In this document: piece by piece, positions 1 to 8,621 of the stretch
Layout: each line of letters starts with the position of its first letter
Numbering within the stretch: the stretch's first letter is position 1
From: Alteromonas sp. LOR
GTDB lineage: Bacteria; Pseudomonadota; Gammaproteobacteria; Enterobacterales; Alteromonadaceae
Assembly: GCF_000753865.1 (NCBI RefSeq)
Contig: NZ_JQFW01000015.1
Coordinates: forward strand, 491,916-555,915
Reading direction: 5' to 3'
DNA length: 64,000 bases
Position numbers and translations under genes: made by a program
Notes under the pieces: generated by a model
Seen by the model: only the letters and a program-made list of their open reading frames with translations
The model's database searches: none
What the model was told of the DNA's origin: nothing

Positions 1-1077
1 TTGAAAGTCTCGCTCTATTTTTAACGACCAGTTAAAACTAAAAGCATCTCCCATCGCACCGCGATATTTTTTCACCTTTTCTAACCCTTTACATAATGAA
101 CGTGCTACTTCTTCCGGGTCGTTCACTATAATTTGGTATTTCTTCTGTGCTTCTTTTCCCAAGGTCTCTGCAATAAACGTGTCTACCGCCTCAAAATACT
201 CTTCACTGCCTGCAGGGCCGGTTAGAATGACAGGGAATGGCTGTTGGTCATTTCTTTCATTCATCAGAATGCCAAGAAGATACAGCAGCTCCTCAGCCGT
301 GCCTACACCACCTGGGAATATAACAATGCCGTGTGCCAAACGCACAAATGCCTCTAAACGCTTTTCAATGTCAGGCATTATGATGAGCTCATTAACAATG
401 GCATTAGGGGGCTCAGCGGCAATAATACTAGGTTCTGAAATGCCTACGTACCGACCGGATTTGTGTCTTTGCTTAGCATGACCTATTGCCGCCCCTTTCA
501 TTGGGCCTTTCATTGCACCCGGCCCGCAGCCAGTACAAATATTCATGTCTCTTAGACCAAGCTGATAGCCCACTTCTTTAGTGTACTTATACTCAGTTTG
601 ATTAATGGAGTGGCCGCCCCAGCATACAATGGTATTAACGCCATCGTTGCCCTCTAGCGCTTTAGCATGGCGAAGCATATCAAACACCATGTCGGTAATC
701 TGTGCGCCGTCTGCTGGTGAGTGTTGATGTAAGAAGTCATACTTATCGCCCATGTACAGTAAGTCTCGCAACACTGCGAATAAGTGCTCATGAACGCCTC
801 TTACGAGGTTGTCGTCTACAAAGGCGACTTCTGGAGGGTTAATCAACTCAATTTTCACGCCGCGCTCACGGCGAACAAGTCTTATATCGAAACTTTCATA
901 GGGGGCAAATAAGGTTTCAAAATTATCTTCATCAACACCGCTGTTTAAAACGGCGAGAGAGCAATTTCGAAACATGGTAAAGAGTTCGCTATCGGAAGCA
1001 TCCTGCAGACGCGCAACTTCAGCTTGTGACAGTTGGCTCATCCAACCCATTGGGTTTAGCTGTACTTTTTTAATCAC
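1..1077 (-). CDS. ppnN: Pyrimidine/purine nucleotide 5'-monophosphate nucleosidase PpnN, 3' end outside window
   Basis: The minus-strand frame stays open from a GTG at 1075-1077 to the window edge, giving 359 codons; E. coli PpnN (YgdH) has about 454, so roughly 95 C-terminal residues are missing. The start is supported by AGGAAG just upstream. The translation begins MIKKVQLNPMGWMSQLSQ and carries the LOG-family nucleotide-binding loop PGGVGTAEE and the CTGCGPGAMKGP segment seen in PpnN. PpnN is known to cleave the N-glycosidic bond of nucleoside monophosphates, linking nucleotide pools to (p)ppGpp. It is followed closely by a GGDEF gene, queF and, divergently, syd, resembling the ygdH-queF-syd neighbourhood of enterobacteria. 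Truncation is due only to the window border. Confidence 0.93.
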   Translation of the reverse strand, partial: MIKKVQLNPMGWMSQLSQAEVARLQDASDSELFTMFRNCSLAVLNSGVDEDNFETLFAPYESFDIRLVRRERGVKIELINPPEVAFVDDNLVRGVHEHLFAVLRDLLYMGDKYDFLHQHSPADGAQITDMVFDMLRHAKALEGNDGVNTIVCWGGHSINQTEYKYTKEVGYQLGLRDMNICTGCGPGAMKGPMKGAAIGHAKQRHKSGRYVGISEPSIIAAEPPNAIVNELIIMPDIEKRLEAFVRLAHGIVIFPGGVGTAEELLYLLGILMNERNDQQPFPVILTGPAGSEEYFEAVDTFIAETLGKEAQKKYQIIVNDPEEVARSLCKGLEKVKKYRGAMGDAFSFNWSLKIERDFQ

Positions 1078-1085
1078 ATTACTTC

Positions 1086-2663
1086 CTATTTTTGGGCGTC
1101 GATGTCAGTAACGACCTGATTTCGGCCATTTCGTTTAGCTTGATAAAGGTATTTGTCTGCTCGCTCAAAAGCCGAATCAATGCTATCTGTTGAGGTAAAT
1201 GACGTACCTCCGAGCGATACAGTAATAACCACTTTTTCTTGCTTAAACTTGAGCTGCATACTTTCTAAATCTTTTCTAATAGCCTCTAGTTTTTCTCGTA
1301 GTTTTTTCTCGTTGGTATCGGGCAGAAGCACCACAAACTCCTCACCTCCCCAGCGCGCAAGAAACTGATCGCCAGCCATATGACGCTTAAACGCTCGGCT
1401 AACAAGCTGCAGCGTTTTATCACCAGCGGAATGACCGAACTTGTCGTTAATTGATTTGAAGAAATCAATGTCGATAAGGGCAATAGAAAGCGGCTTTTTT
1501 GAAGATTGGAAGTGCTGATGCGCTACAGCCAACTGTTCATTGTACGCTTGACGGTTAGGTAAACGGGTAAGTGCGTCTGTTTTACTTTGCATAACCTGTT
1601 CGGCAATTTTCCGCTTATAAGAATCAGTTTGCTGTTGAAGCTTGTTGATTCGGTCCTGCATTGACGACAATAATGAAATGAGTGCTGTTTGGCTCTCGCT
1701 ATCGCTTGCCTGAGTATCCGTCAGCGTTTTTGACAATACTTTGATACATGATTGTGTTTGCGTTTTAAGCGTGTCAAAAGAATCGGTTGTAGAAACTGCT
1801 TCTTCAATGTTGTCGATATAGGTTTTCAGCTCAGCATTACTGGCTGTGCGTTGCTCAAACTGTGCTTTGCTTCCATCAATACTTTTACTCACGTCCTCGC
1901 CAATTTTACCGAGTGACGTATGCAGTCCCTGAATGACCTTTCCGGTTAAACTCGCTTCTGTCATGGCGTCTTGTACTATCATACGAAGTACTACGACACA
2001 GCTTTCTAGTAGCTGCTCGTTAGCCATGCCTTGATCAAGCCGCTTTTTGATATCTAAAAGCTGTCTATCGTTGGGTTTTTTCTCTGTGTATGAAGTAACT
2101 AGCTGATTTAGCTCTATAAATATAGAGCGATAAAAATGAGCACTCCCTTGCTCCGTACCTTCATCTTGAGTTGACTGTCGCTGTTTTGATGTGGCGGTTT
2201 CGGGCGTTGCAGAATCGCCTGATAACAAGCCTTTAACGTGCTTACCAAGGGCAACTCGGTGAAGCTGAACCGCTCTCGCGTAGAGCCTGTAAATGCTGAA
2301 AATATCTGATACTGGCTGATTAAGCTTTATGAGTTCTTGAGTAGCAAGGCCGCGAAGCTCTTCATCTTCAAAGATTATTTTCTGCAGCTGCTTCATAGCA
2401 TCTTCAATAGATGACACCGTCTCAAGGCTGTACTTGCGAAGGCTAATCTCTTGATGCTGAAGCGCCGCATTCAGTTTATTGATACTGACTGTAGCTAAAC
2501 TGAAATTGGGCGTGCCGGATAGGTGTCCGCGCAGGGTTTTCAGTTCACCATCAACCTTGTCTGAAAAACCCTCGTAAAAAGATGAGAGTTTTATGATGAA
2601 TTGACACAATAGCGCATTGTTTTTTTTGTACGCTTGCAGCTGTTTATCTTCCATGTTGCTCAT
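1086..2663 (-). CDS. Diguanylate cyclase with long N-terminal helical region
   Basis: A 525-residue protein whose last 170 residues form a GGDEF domain: the catalytic signature GGEEF lies at about residues 439-443, with DIDFFKSIND and DALTRLPNR motifs upstream as in active cyclases. It should make cyclic di-GMP from two GTP. The first 350 residues are predicted mainly helical, hydrophilic and coiled-coil rich, with no membrane helix or signal peptide, so it is likely cytoplasmic. The product-inhibition I-site (RxxD five residues before GGEEF) is absent. The start lacks a strong ribosome-binding site; Met4 is an alternative. It lies between ppnN and queF on the same strand. The input signal is not apparent. 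Confidence 0.88.
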   Translation of the reverse strand: MSNMEDKQLQAYKKNNALLCQFIIKLSSFYEGFSDKVDGELKTLRGHLSGTPNFSLATVSINKLNAALQHQEISLRKYSLETVSSIEDAMKQLQKIIFEDEELRGLATQELIKLNQPVSDIFSIYRLYARAVQLHRVALGKHVKGLLSGDSATPETATSKQRQSTQDEGTEQGSAHFYRSIFIELNQLVTSYTEKKPNDRQLLDIKKRLDQGMANEQLLESCVVVLRMIVQDAMTEASLTGKVIQGLHTSLGKIGEDVSKSIDGSKAQFEQRTASNAELKTYIDNIEEAVSTTDSFDTLKTQTQSCIKVLSKTLTDTQASDSESQTALISLLSSMQDRINKLQQQTDSYKRKIAEQVMQSKTDALTRLPNRQAYNEQLAVAHQHFQSSKKPLSIALIDIDFFKSINDKFGHSAGDKTLQLVSRAFKRHMAGDQFLARWGGEEFVVLLPDTNEKKLREKLEAIRKDLESMQLKFKQEKVVITVSLGGTSFTSTDSIDSAFERADKYLYQAKRNGRNQVVTDIDAQK

Positions 2664-2709
2664 CTTTTGTTGTTTATGGACACGTCACACTTGTAAACTC
2701 AGTAAGGGA

Positions 2710-3591
2710 CTACTGTCGAGCTTGACGATGGTTTGGGTAAGGTGCCTCAAAATTGGTACGAAACGGATTGATATCGAGTCCACCTCTTCGTGTATATCGA
2801 GCGCAGACCGTCAGTTTTGTTGGTTTACAGTGATTAAGGATATCGGTGTAAATGCGCTCTACACATTGCTCATGAAATTCATTGTGTTGTCTAAAGCTAA
2901 TCAAATATCGCAGCAAGCCTTCATGGTCGATTGGCGAACCTGTATATTTAATTTGAATACTTGCCCAATCTGGCTGGCTGGTAATAAGGCAGTTAGATTT
3001 TAGCAAATGAGAAACAAGTGTTTCACTCACTTCATGACCTTTATCTGATGATGCCAAACCAAGATACCGAGTGTCGGGCTCATAATTATCAATCTCAATA
3101 TCAAGCTCATCGAGCAATGTACCTTGGAACTCTCTGAATTGTAGTGTTTCAAATTCACTTGGTAAAATCAGGTTAACTTCAACATCTTTACCCGCGCAGG
3201 CAGATAAATCTTTTTGGAGCACTGATTTTACGTCATCGCTGCTTTGAAAACGGGTTTGATTAAAGCTGTTTAGATAGAGCTTAAACGACTTCGACTCAAT
3301 CAGGTTTTCAGAGGTGATTGGCACCATGCATTCAAGAATTGCGACCTGAGGTTTACCCTTCATATTGAGCCAGGATAATTCATAGCCTGTCCACGTATCG
3401 ATACCTTCAAAGGGAAGCGCATCAGAGGAAGGAGCTTTTGATTTAAAAGACAGTGTGTCTCTACTTAGACTACGAGGCACCCCTTGAAGGAGCGCAGGGT
3501 TGTATTCATACTCGTAGTCTACTTGCTTACCTAACGAGAGGTCGTTTGGTGCAGAAATAGTAATTTTTTCTCGTTTGTTGTCTGTCGACAT
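2710..3591 (-). CDS. queF: NADPH-dependent 7-cyano-7-deazaguanine reductase QueF (YqcD type)
   Basis: A 293-residue protein, close to the 282 of E. coli QueF. It reduces preQ0 to preQ1 in queuosine tRNA modification. The QueF substrate-binding motif [12 protein letters not shown] is present in the N-terminal half, and the catalytic cysteine lies in the conserved context [10 protein letters not shown]. This is the long, two-domain (T-fold pair) form typical of gammaproteobacteria. It is divergent from syd with a spacing of 96 bp, the same pairing as in E. coli. Confidence 0.96.
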   Translation of the reverse strand: MSTDNKREKITISAPNDLSLGKQVDYEYEYNPALLQGVPRSLSRDTLSFKSKAPSSDALPFEGIDTWTGYELSWLNMKGKPQVAILECMVPITSENLIESKSFKLYLNSFNQTRFQSSDDVKSVLQKDLSACAGKDVEVNLILPSEFETLQFREFQGTLLDELDIEIDNYEPDTRYLGLASSDKGHEVSETLVSHLLKSNCLITSQPDWASIQIKYTGSPIDHEGLLRYLISFRQHNEFHEQCVERIYTDILNHCKPTKLTVCARYTRRGGLDINPFRTNFEAPYPNHRQARQ

Positions 3592-3687
3592 AAGAACCCT
3601 AATGCATTAATCGGTATATCATCGCCAAACGTTGACTTGGCATATTTTACGTATAGTGTAACCCAAAAATACGAAGGTAATTAAATA

Positions 3688-4248
3688 ATGGCTCTGTCTA
3701 TTTGCGAACAACTGGATAATTTTGTTTCATCTTATGTCGAAAATGCCAGCGAAGGTGTTCTGTCCATTCCTTATGACGAGGAGTGGCCCTCGCTGTGTTA
3801 TAACAGCGAAGGCGAGCAAGGGCTGCAGGGACAAATAGTACCTTGGCAGCCTGTGAAACAAACACAGCCGTTGTCTTTTGACAATGTAGGTTCTGCCCTT
3901 GAACTCACCTTAGACAGTGACTACTGCATCTATTTCACTCGTTATTTTAGCAATAACCTAATTGCAACAGCCCCTCAGGGTGAATGCGAGCTACTTCAGG
4001 TGTGGAATGAAGAAGATTTTGAGCGCTTGCAGCAAAACCTCATAGGCCACCTGCTTATGAAGCAGCGGTTAGAACAGGCGCCAACGCTATTCTTTGGGTT
4101 AACCGATGAAGAAGATTTCATATTAACGGTAATCAACAAAACAGGCGAGGTTGCATTAGAGCAGGTGGGCATGGAGCCAAAAGAAATTTTGGCGCCGTCA
4201 CTCGCTATTTTTCTTTCTACACTTAAGCCAAGCTCAGCAAGTCGATAA
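3688..4248 (+). CDS. syd: SecY-interacting protein Syd
   Basis: A 186-residue acidic protein matching the size of E. coli Syd (181). Syd is a peripheral cytoplasmic protein that binds SecY and influences translocon quality control. The sequence fits the family: hydrophilic, no signal peptide, with a conserved tract around YNSEGEQGLQGQIVPWQPV and a C-terminal ending similar to family members. The ATG is preceded by GAAGG at suitable spacing. It is divergent from queF. In E. coli csrB follows syd; here about 12 kb of other genes separate syd from the CsrB-like RNA. Confidence 0.93.
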   Translation: MALSICEQLDNFVSSYVENASEGVLSIPYDEEWPSLCYNSEGEQGLQGQIVPWQPVKQTQPLSFDNVGSALELTLDSDYCIYFTRYFSNNLIATAPQGECELLQVWNEEDFERLQQNLIGHLLMKQRLEQAPTLFFGLTDEEDFILTVINKTGEVALEQVGMEPKEILAPSLAIFLSTLKPSSASR

Positions 4249-4301
4249 CGCCTATTTTACAATACCGACGAATAGACCCTCATTGCCGGCCGTGTATATT
4301 A

Positions 4302-4595
4302 TTATCGGTCGCGTAGCAGGTCAGCCAGTGATGCTTTCAGTATTTCTACTTCTCGTTCGAGGGCATCTACTCGAGTCGCCAAGCTAACAGAGTCATCACC
4401 AGGCTGTGTCTCGTGCTGCGAGTTTTTAGTTTGTGCTTTTGGCGTACTGGCATTAAAGCGCTTAATTGCATCTATTGCTTCAGTAACCGACACTTTAAAC
4501 GGCGCCTTCGAACGAAGAATTCCCACACTTGGCGTCTTGCCTTCTTCATGCATTTTTTGGCAGATAATGATTAATTGGTTGATGGTGTTGTTCAT
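4302..4595 (-). CDS. Small hypothetical protein, possible N-terminal DNA-binding fold plus coiled coil
   Basis: A 97-residue protein not recognised with confidence. Residues 1-45 look like a small helical, possibly winged-helix or KfrA-like domain (segments NQLIIICQKMHEEGKTPSV and VTEAIDAIKRFN). Residues 46-70 are a polar linker, and 70-95 form a short amphipathic coiled coil (ATRVDALEREVEILKASLADL). It is convergent with syd, 53 bp apart. Function unknown; a nucleoid or regulatory role is only a guess from the layout. Confidence 0.6.
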   Translation of the reverse strand: MNNTINQLIIICQKMHEEGKTPSVGILRSKAPFKVSVTEAIDAIKRFNASTPKAQTKNSQHETQPGDDSVSLATRVDALEREVEILKASLADLLRDR

Positions 4596-5097
4596 AGTTT
4601 ATTTGTTACTACCCTAATGTTTATGCCGAGTGTCAATGTATCGCCCTCACTGTATTCCCTCAATGTGCCGCCCTCAATGTGCCGTCTTCAATGTGCCGCC
4701 TTCAATGAAATGGGGGGGGAAAGCCTTTTGAGTTTAAATTGAACGTTAAGCATCGTACTTATAATCAGTCTTTATATTCATTACTCAAAGTACTGCAAGG
4801 CATATCAAACTTACCTTCGGCGCAAAGGTAAAATGTTAAAAAGACTAATAATTTGCCTTATCCACTAATTGTTAAGGTATTTAGTATTTGGCGTTTTCAA
4901 TAAATATAATAAAAACAGCTGCTTACATTTTGGCGCTATTTTTGATTGTTACTTGCTAAGTTTGTGCCTTGCAATGTTTGCCACCTAACGGTGTAACTAC
5001 TTAGCAACGGCGCAGGCGTGTTGACCATTTTGACCAAAGCTTGAACAGAAATAGTCAAGACGCCCTAAATAAATCAAATAATAATTAAGGAATATAC
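4596..5097. other. 502 bp intergenic region with tandem repeat, no gene recognised
   Basis: Lies between the small minus-strand gene and the plus-strand lipoprotein gene, so it should hold promoters for both. It contains a 14-bp-period repeat near 4658-4708, a run of eight G at about 4712-4719, and an AT-rich tract before the lipoprotein gene. I see no convincing open reading frame or RNA. Confidence 0.5.
4658..4708. repeat. 14-bp tandem repeat, about 3.6 copies
   Basis: The unit is cctcaatgtgccg plus one variable base, repeated at 4658, 4672, 4686 and (partial) 4700. Copies differ by one or two bases (cctcaat versus cttcaat). It lies upstream of the minus-strand small gene. No coding potential is apparent. 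Confidence 0.85.
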
Positions 5098-5463
5098 ATG
5101 AAAACACTCATTCTTTCTGTCGCTGTTGCGTCTTCATTACTACTTTCTGGCTGTGTTGTTTCTGTAGGAGGGGGCTCTGATAGTCACTACGGTTCAGATT
5201 GGGAAGACAGAGAGTTCAATAATCGTAAACATATCGCTAATCTTGAGGTTGGGGTTGGCTATGAAACGGTATTGAGAAAAATGGGAGTCGCCGACTTCAA
5301 CGAACTTTTTGAAAAAGCAGATGGCACATACCGCGTACTGTATTACCGTACTCAAAAAACAATGGGTGATGGTGTAACAACAAAAGACGAATGCACTCCA
5401 CTGGTATTTAGAAACGGAAACCTTGCGGGTTGGGGAGACAGTGCCTACAGCCTAATGCATTAA
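5098..5463 (+). CDS. DUF3192-like small lipoprotein
   Basis: A 121-residue protein with a signal peptide and lipobox (SLLLSGC, lipidated Cys19). The mature part is about 100 residues and contains the pattern GVGYETVLRKMGVADFNE, which resembles the DUF3192 family of Alteromonas, Shewanella and Vibrio. A good ribosome-binding site (AAGGA) precedes the ATG. It is probably anchored in the outer membrane facing the periplasm. Its role is unknown. It appears to be a single-gene unit. Confidence 0.8.
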   Translation: MKTLILSVAVASSLLLSGCVVSVGGGSDSHYGSDWEDREFNNRKHIANLEVGVGYETVLRKMGVADFNELFEKADGTYRVLYYRTQKTMGDGVTTKDECTPLVFRNGNLAGWGDSAYSLMH

Positions 5464-5628
5464 AAATTGTTAATAAAAAGTTAACAGTTGCTGGGTTTTC
5501 GCGTAGTCTAATCATTAATCAGTTCTACAGCGTATGAGTTATCGCTATTTGAATTTGCGTGAACCGTATCTTCAGGGGGCATTTTTTCAAACGCGAACTT
5601 AGATATAAGCCTACACGGAGGCCCTCTC

Positions 5629-6276
5629 ATGGATATCGAATCAAATGAGGCTGTTCTTGCTCCATCAGCCGATACGGTTAAAGCCATTTACCTTGGCGTT
5701 GATGATTTAAAAATCGCGGCATCTATCCTTTATAACGCCTATGTGGATGACCCTCTGTTTTTGGAAATTTTCCAAGCAGAAAAAGAAGGCTATGAGAGCC
5801 GGTTGCGTTCGGCTATCCGAGAAGAGCTTAATGCGTTTTGGGTTGCAGAGCAGCCCATGATAGGGCTGTTTGATGCTGAACGTTTAATTGCAGTAGCGTG
5901 CCTTACTGCTCCTGATGCGGCATTTGGTGCAGGGCGATATTGGCACTGGCGACTTCGCATGTTGCTTACCGCTGGGCTTTTCGGAACGAAGCAAATGCTG
6001 GAAAAGGAAGAAAAAGTACGAACCCTGGTTCCAGCAGAAAATTTTCACATGCTTAGCTTCATTGCTGTGCATCCTGATTATCAAGAACACGGTTTAGGTC
6101 ATATTCTACTTGGCGCAATTGACAGTGTGGTTGAAGAAGACGCTAAAAGTGCAGGTATCGCGGTATTCGTGACCATTGATAAGCATAAATCCTTCTTTGG
6201 CGATGACAAGTACAGTGTTGTCGGTAATTTATCTTTATCTCATGTTAATGGGTCGGTGATGTTCAGAGCCAAATAG
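5629..6276 (+). CDS. GNAT-family N-acetyltransferase
   Basis: A 215-residue cytoplasmic protein. The acetyl-CoA-binding motif A of GNAT enzymes is recognisable around FIAVHPDYQEHGLGHILL (about residues 142-160), with a beta-strand/helix pattern on either side typical of the fold. The N-terminal half has an aromatic-rich segment (GRYWHWRLRM) seen in GNATs acting on small molecules. GGAGG precedes the ATG. The substrate cannot be assigned. It stands alone, upstream of the photosensory genes. Confidence 0.75.
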   Translation: MDIESNEAVLAPSADTVKAIYLGVDDLKIAASILYNAYVDDPLFLEIFQAEKEGYESRLRSAIREELNAFWVAEQPMIGLFDAERLIAVACLTAPDAAFGAGRYWHWRLRMLLTAGLFGTKQMLEKEEKVRTLVPAENFHMLSFIAVHPDYQEHGLGHILLGAIDSVVEEDAKSAGIAVFVTIDKHKSFFGDDKYSVVGNLSLSHVNGSVMFRAK

Positions 6277-6365
6277 AGCAGAATTTGCCTCGGCACATTT
6301 TCACGCCATAGCGAGCATAAACGCCTAGAGCATATGCTCTGAAAATTTAACCCGAGAATATAGCG

Positions 6366-6390
6366 GCTACGCTCTTGTTCGCTGCGTAGC
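6366..6390 (+). terminator. Hairpin downstream of the acetyltransferase gene
   Basis: Perfect 7-bp inverted repeat GCTACGC (6366-6372) and GCGTAGC (6384-6390) with an 11-nt loop, about 90 bp after the acetyltransferase stop. A short T-rich tract follows but is not a clean U-run, so termination is plausible rather than certain. Confidence 0.35.
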
Positions 6391-6534
6391 TGCAAAATTT
6401 ATGGTCTTTTCACCTAAAAATTTGTTATCTAATGTTCACCACTTGCCGCCAGGTAAAGCTTCAGATTCGCTAATATTCGAAATATAGTCTAAACCTTATG
6501 ATACCTATTCAACCTAACCGCTGCGAAACTATCC

Positions 6535-7233
6535 ATGATCCATTCTATTTTATATGTAGAGGACGACTATCAGCTTGGTGATGTGGTTGAGGCTTACTTA
6601 GACGCTAATGGATATCGGGTGACCCACTGCAAAAATGCCGAGGATGCACTGCGTGAAGCGAAAAACAGAGAGTTTCATTGTGTAGTACTCGATCTAACCC
6701 TGCCTGATGAAGACGGATTGGTAGTTCTTCGGAAAATTAAAAGCTTTCGGCAGGTACCTATTATTATCTGCTCGGCAAGAAGTAGCGTAGAAGATAGAGT
6801 ATCAGGGTTAGAATTTGGCGCAGATGACTATCTTAGCAAACCCTTTTCATCTAAAGAGTTACTACTGCGCATTAAGAAGCTGATCGAACGCTGGTCGTTT
6901 AGTGAGAAAGAAAGCGATAGTTTTAGAGTTGGAAAGTTTACCCTTGATACAGGCCGAAAAGCGCTAGTTGGATCGCTAGCTGATGAATATATCTCTCTTA
7001 CTATTGGCGAGTATGTATTGCTTGCGCTGCTTGCAAAAAAACCAGGAAAAGTATATTCACGAGAGCAGATAATTGACAGTGTATCAGGCGTTGAAGGGCC
7101 AGAGAGCACAAGGGCCGTCGATATATGTATTTCTAGATTGCGAAGAAAAGTCGAAGCCGATCCTAAAAAACCAGTAGTGCTCAAAACATCTGTTGGTTTT
7201 GGCTACTACCTCGAAAATCGAACCCCTGAATAG
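6535..7233 (+). CDS. OmpR/PhoB-family response regulator
   Basis: A 232-residue two-domain regulator. The receiver domain has the acidic pair at residues 10-11, the phospho-acceptor Asp53 (VVLDLTLP), a Ser at the conserved Thr/Ser position 80 and Lys102 in LSKPF. Residues about 130-228 form a winged-helix DNA-binding domain (EYISLTIGEYVLLALLAKKPG, RAVDICISRLRRK, VGFGYYL). It has no adjacent kinase in the same transcript. It converges with pcl and lies 5.5 kb from the hybrid histidine kinase of the same cluster, which is a possible but unproven partner. There is no strong ribosome-binding site before the ATG. Confidence 0.9.
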   Translation: MIHSILYVEDDYQLGDVVEAYLDANGYRVTHCKNAEDALREAKNREFHCVVLDLTLPDEDGLVVLRKIKSFRQVPIIICSARSSVEDRVSGLEFGADDYLSKPFSSKELLLRIKKLIERWSFSEKESDSFRVGKFTLDTGRKALVGSLADEYISLTIGEYVLLALLAKKPGKVYSREQIIDSVSGVEGPESTRAVDICISRLRRKVEADPKKPVVLKTSVGFGYYLENRTPE

Positions 7234-7298
7234 GTGAACGAATCCAAAAAAACGATGTTCAAATAAAACGCTTCTATTTTCCTTGATGACATTTAGTG

Positions 7299-8456
7299 TC
7301 AATCCCAGTCGCAGAGTTTCCCCATTTCATTTCTAGGTACCCGTTGACCAAACGTAACATTATGTAGGCTGACTAGTGACCCGAGCTTTTGAGTAAGGCT
7401 GTCCATCACGTTAAACTTCTTTGCCACATTATCTAATGCGACGTAGAGTTTCACTTCATTATTGATACTGGATTGAACAACGCGAACGGCAACATCATTG
7501 ACCTCAGGTATTAGTGATACTTCATATTTGATATCGTCTGGGCACACGTTATAGCCGTTTATCTGAATTTTATTATCGTGCCTACCTTCAACTTTAAAGC
7601 GACGATCGTCGCTAAAAACTAAGTTGTCTTGTAAAGCCAAACAATGGTCTTCATTAAAAACACGGGTATTAACTCGACGAAGAGATTGCCGAAGGGAATA
7701 TTCAAATGAGTCTCCCGTTCTCAAGCCAATCCCTCCCGTTTCAGTAGCGCCGTATATTTGTAAAGCCGATTTATATTCGTTCTTGTGCAGGTGCTGCAGT
7801 ATGTCAAAGTCCAGGGGAGCGGTTGAGAGCACTAGGTGCGTATTGCTTTTGCTGATGTCAGGAAGCCTGTCAATTAGGTGAACCATAGCTGGCACACTAA
7901 TCATTAACGTGGAGTGAGTAATATCGAGACTATGAACAGTCATTTTTTGTACTTCGGTGGCTGTGATATTGGCTATTTTTGGTAAAACTACCGTCCATAT
8001 GAAACCATATATATGCTTACTCGGTACGGTACTCAATACGTGAGAGAACGCCGGCAGCGTTTGCATCCAATCCTCTGCTTCACGAATTAATGCGCTTAAT
8101 GTGTGTGTTATTTTTTTGGGTTTTGATTCTGAGCCTGACGTGTAAAAAGTAATGGCTGCATCATCCTGGTTCATAGCATGGGCACAAAGATCAGCTATCG
8201 CACTTAAATTTGGCGTAGCCACGAGGCTGTTGATGTTGTCGTCATCGTGAATATTAAAAAACTCGCAGATGTAGCTAAGTGCTTGGTAGGTCGCCAAAGA
8301 GTCAAGATACCACCGGTTTCGATTATCAACGTGTGTTGCACTGTCGACAATATCTTTTTTGCTTAAATCACGGTATGAACAGGCTTGTATTATCAGTTCG
8401 ATAATCAACCGTTCTATTCCCTCATCCTCTTTGCTCCAATGGTATGTATTAATCAT
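7299..8456 (-). CDS. pcl: p-Coumarate:CoA ligase of the PYP chromophore pathway (ANL superfamily)
   Basis: A 385-residue adenylate-forming enzyme, shorter than plant 4-coumarate:CoA ligases (about 540) but fitting the compact ligases that accompany pyp genes. Core motifs are visible: the P-loop TSGSESKPKK at residues 106-115, YGATETGG at 235-242, the hinge motif GRHDNKIQINGYN at about 291-303, and the C-terminal catalytic Lys380 in NEMGKLCDW. It should convert p-coumarate to p-coumaroyl-CoA, the thioester donor for Cys65 of the neighbouring PYP. It is divergent from the pas-pyp-mcp-tal-hk run, sharing a 165-bp control region. Substrate is inferred from context and family; other aryl acids are possible. 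Confidence 0.87.
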   Translation of the reverse strand: MINTYHWSKEDEGIERLIIELIIQACSYRDLSKKDIVDSATHVDNRNRWYLDSLATYQALSYICEFFNIHDDDNINSLVATPNLSAIADLCAHAMNQDDAAITFYTSGSESKPKKITHTLSALIREAEDWMQTLPAFSHVLSTVPSKHIYGFIWTVVLPKIANITATEVQKMTVHSLDITHSTLMISVPAMVHLIDRLPDISKSNTHLVLSTAPLDFDILQHLHKNEYKSALQIYGATETGGIGLRTGDSFEYSLRQSLRRVNTRVFNEDHCLALQDNLVFSDDRRFKVEGRHDNKIQINGYNVCPDDIKYEVSLIPEVNDVAVRVVQSSINNEVKLYVALDNVAKKFNVMDSLTQKLGSLVSLHNVTFGQRVPRNEMGKLCDWD

Positions 8457-8529
8457 TTTTTCAACGCCTCAACCCATGTTTGATTCAAAGTATAGACGGC
8501 TTTAAACGTCAAATTTGCCTTGAAACATG

Positions 8530-8598
8530 TTTGAAACATCAAAGAGAACACATTGAAAAATCTATCAGCCATGCTCCATCTATCGCAACAAGATAGAT
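8530..8598. promoter_or_regulatory. Inverted repeats in the divergent pcl / PAS-pyp control region
   Basis: Between the divergent starts of pcl (8456) and the tandem-PAS gene (8622) there are two dyads. One contains an AAACATGTTT palindrome inside a direct repeat of TTGAAACAT (about 8519-8540). The other is ATCTATC (8578-8584) paired with GATAGAT (8592-8598), 7 nt apart, just upstream of the ribosome-binding site. They could be operators or a leader hairpin. No clear -35/-10 pair was found. Confidence 0.4.
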
Positions 8599-8621
8599 TT
8601 GTTTTGCTATAGGAGATGAAG

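Noticed and set aside
2617..3003. Plus-strand 128-codon frame
   Set aside because: It overlaps queF and the start of the cyclase gene antisense, with no motif or ribosome-binding site.
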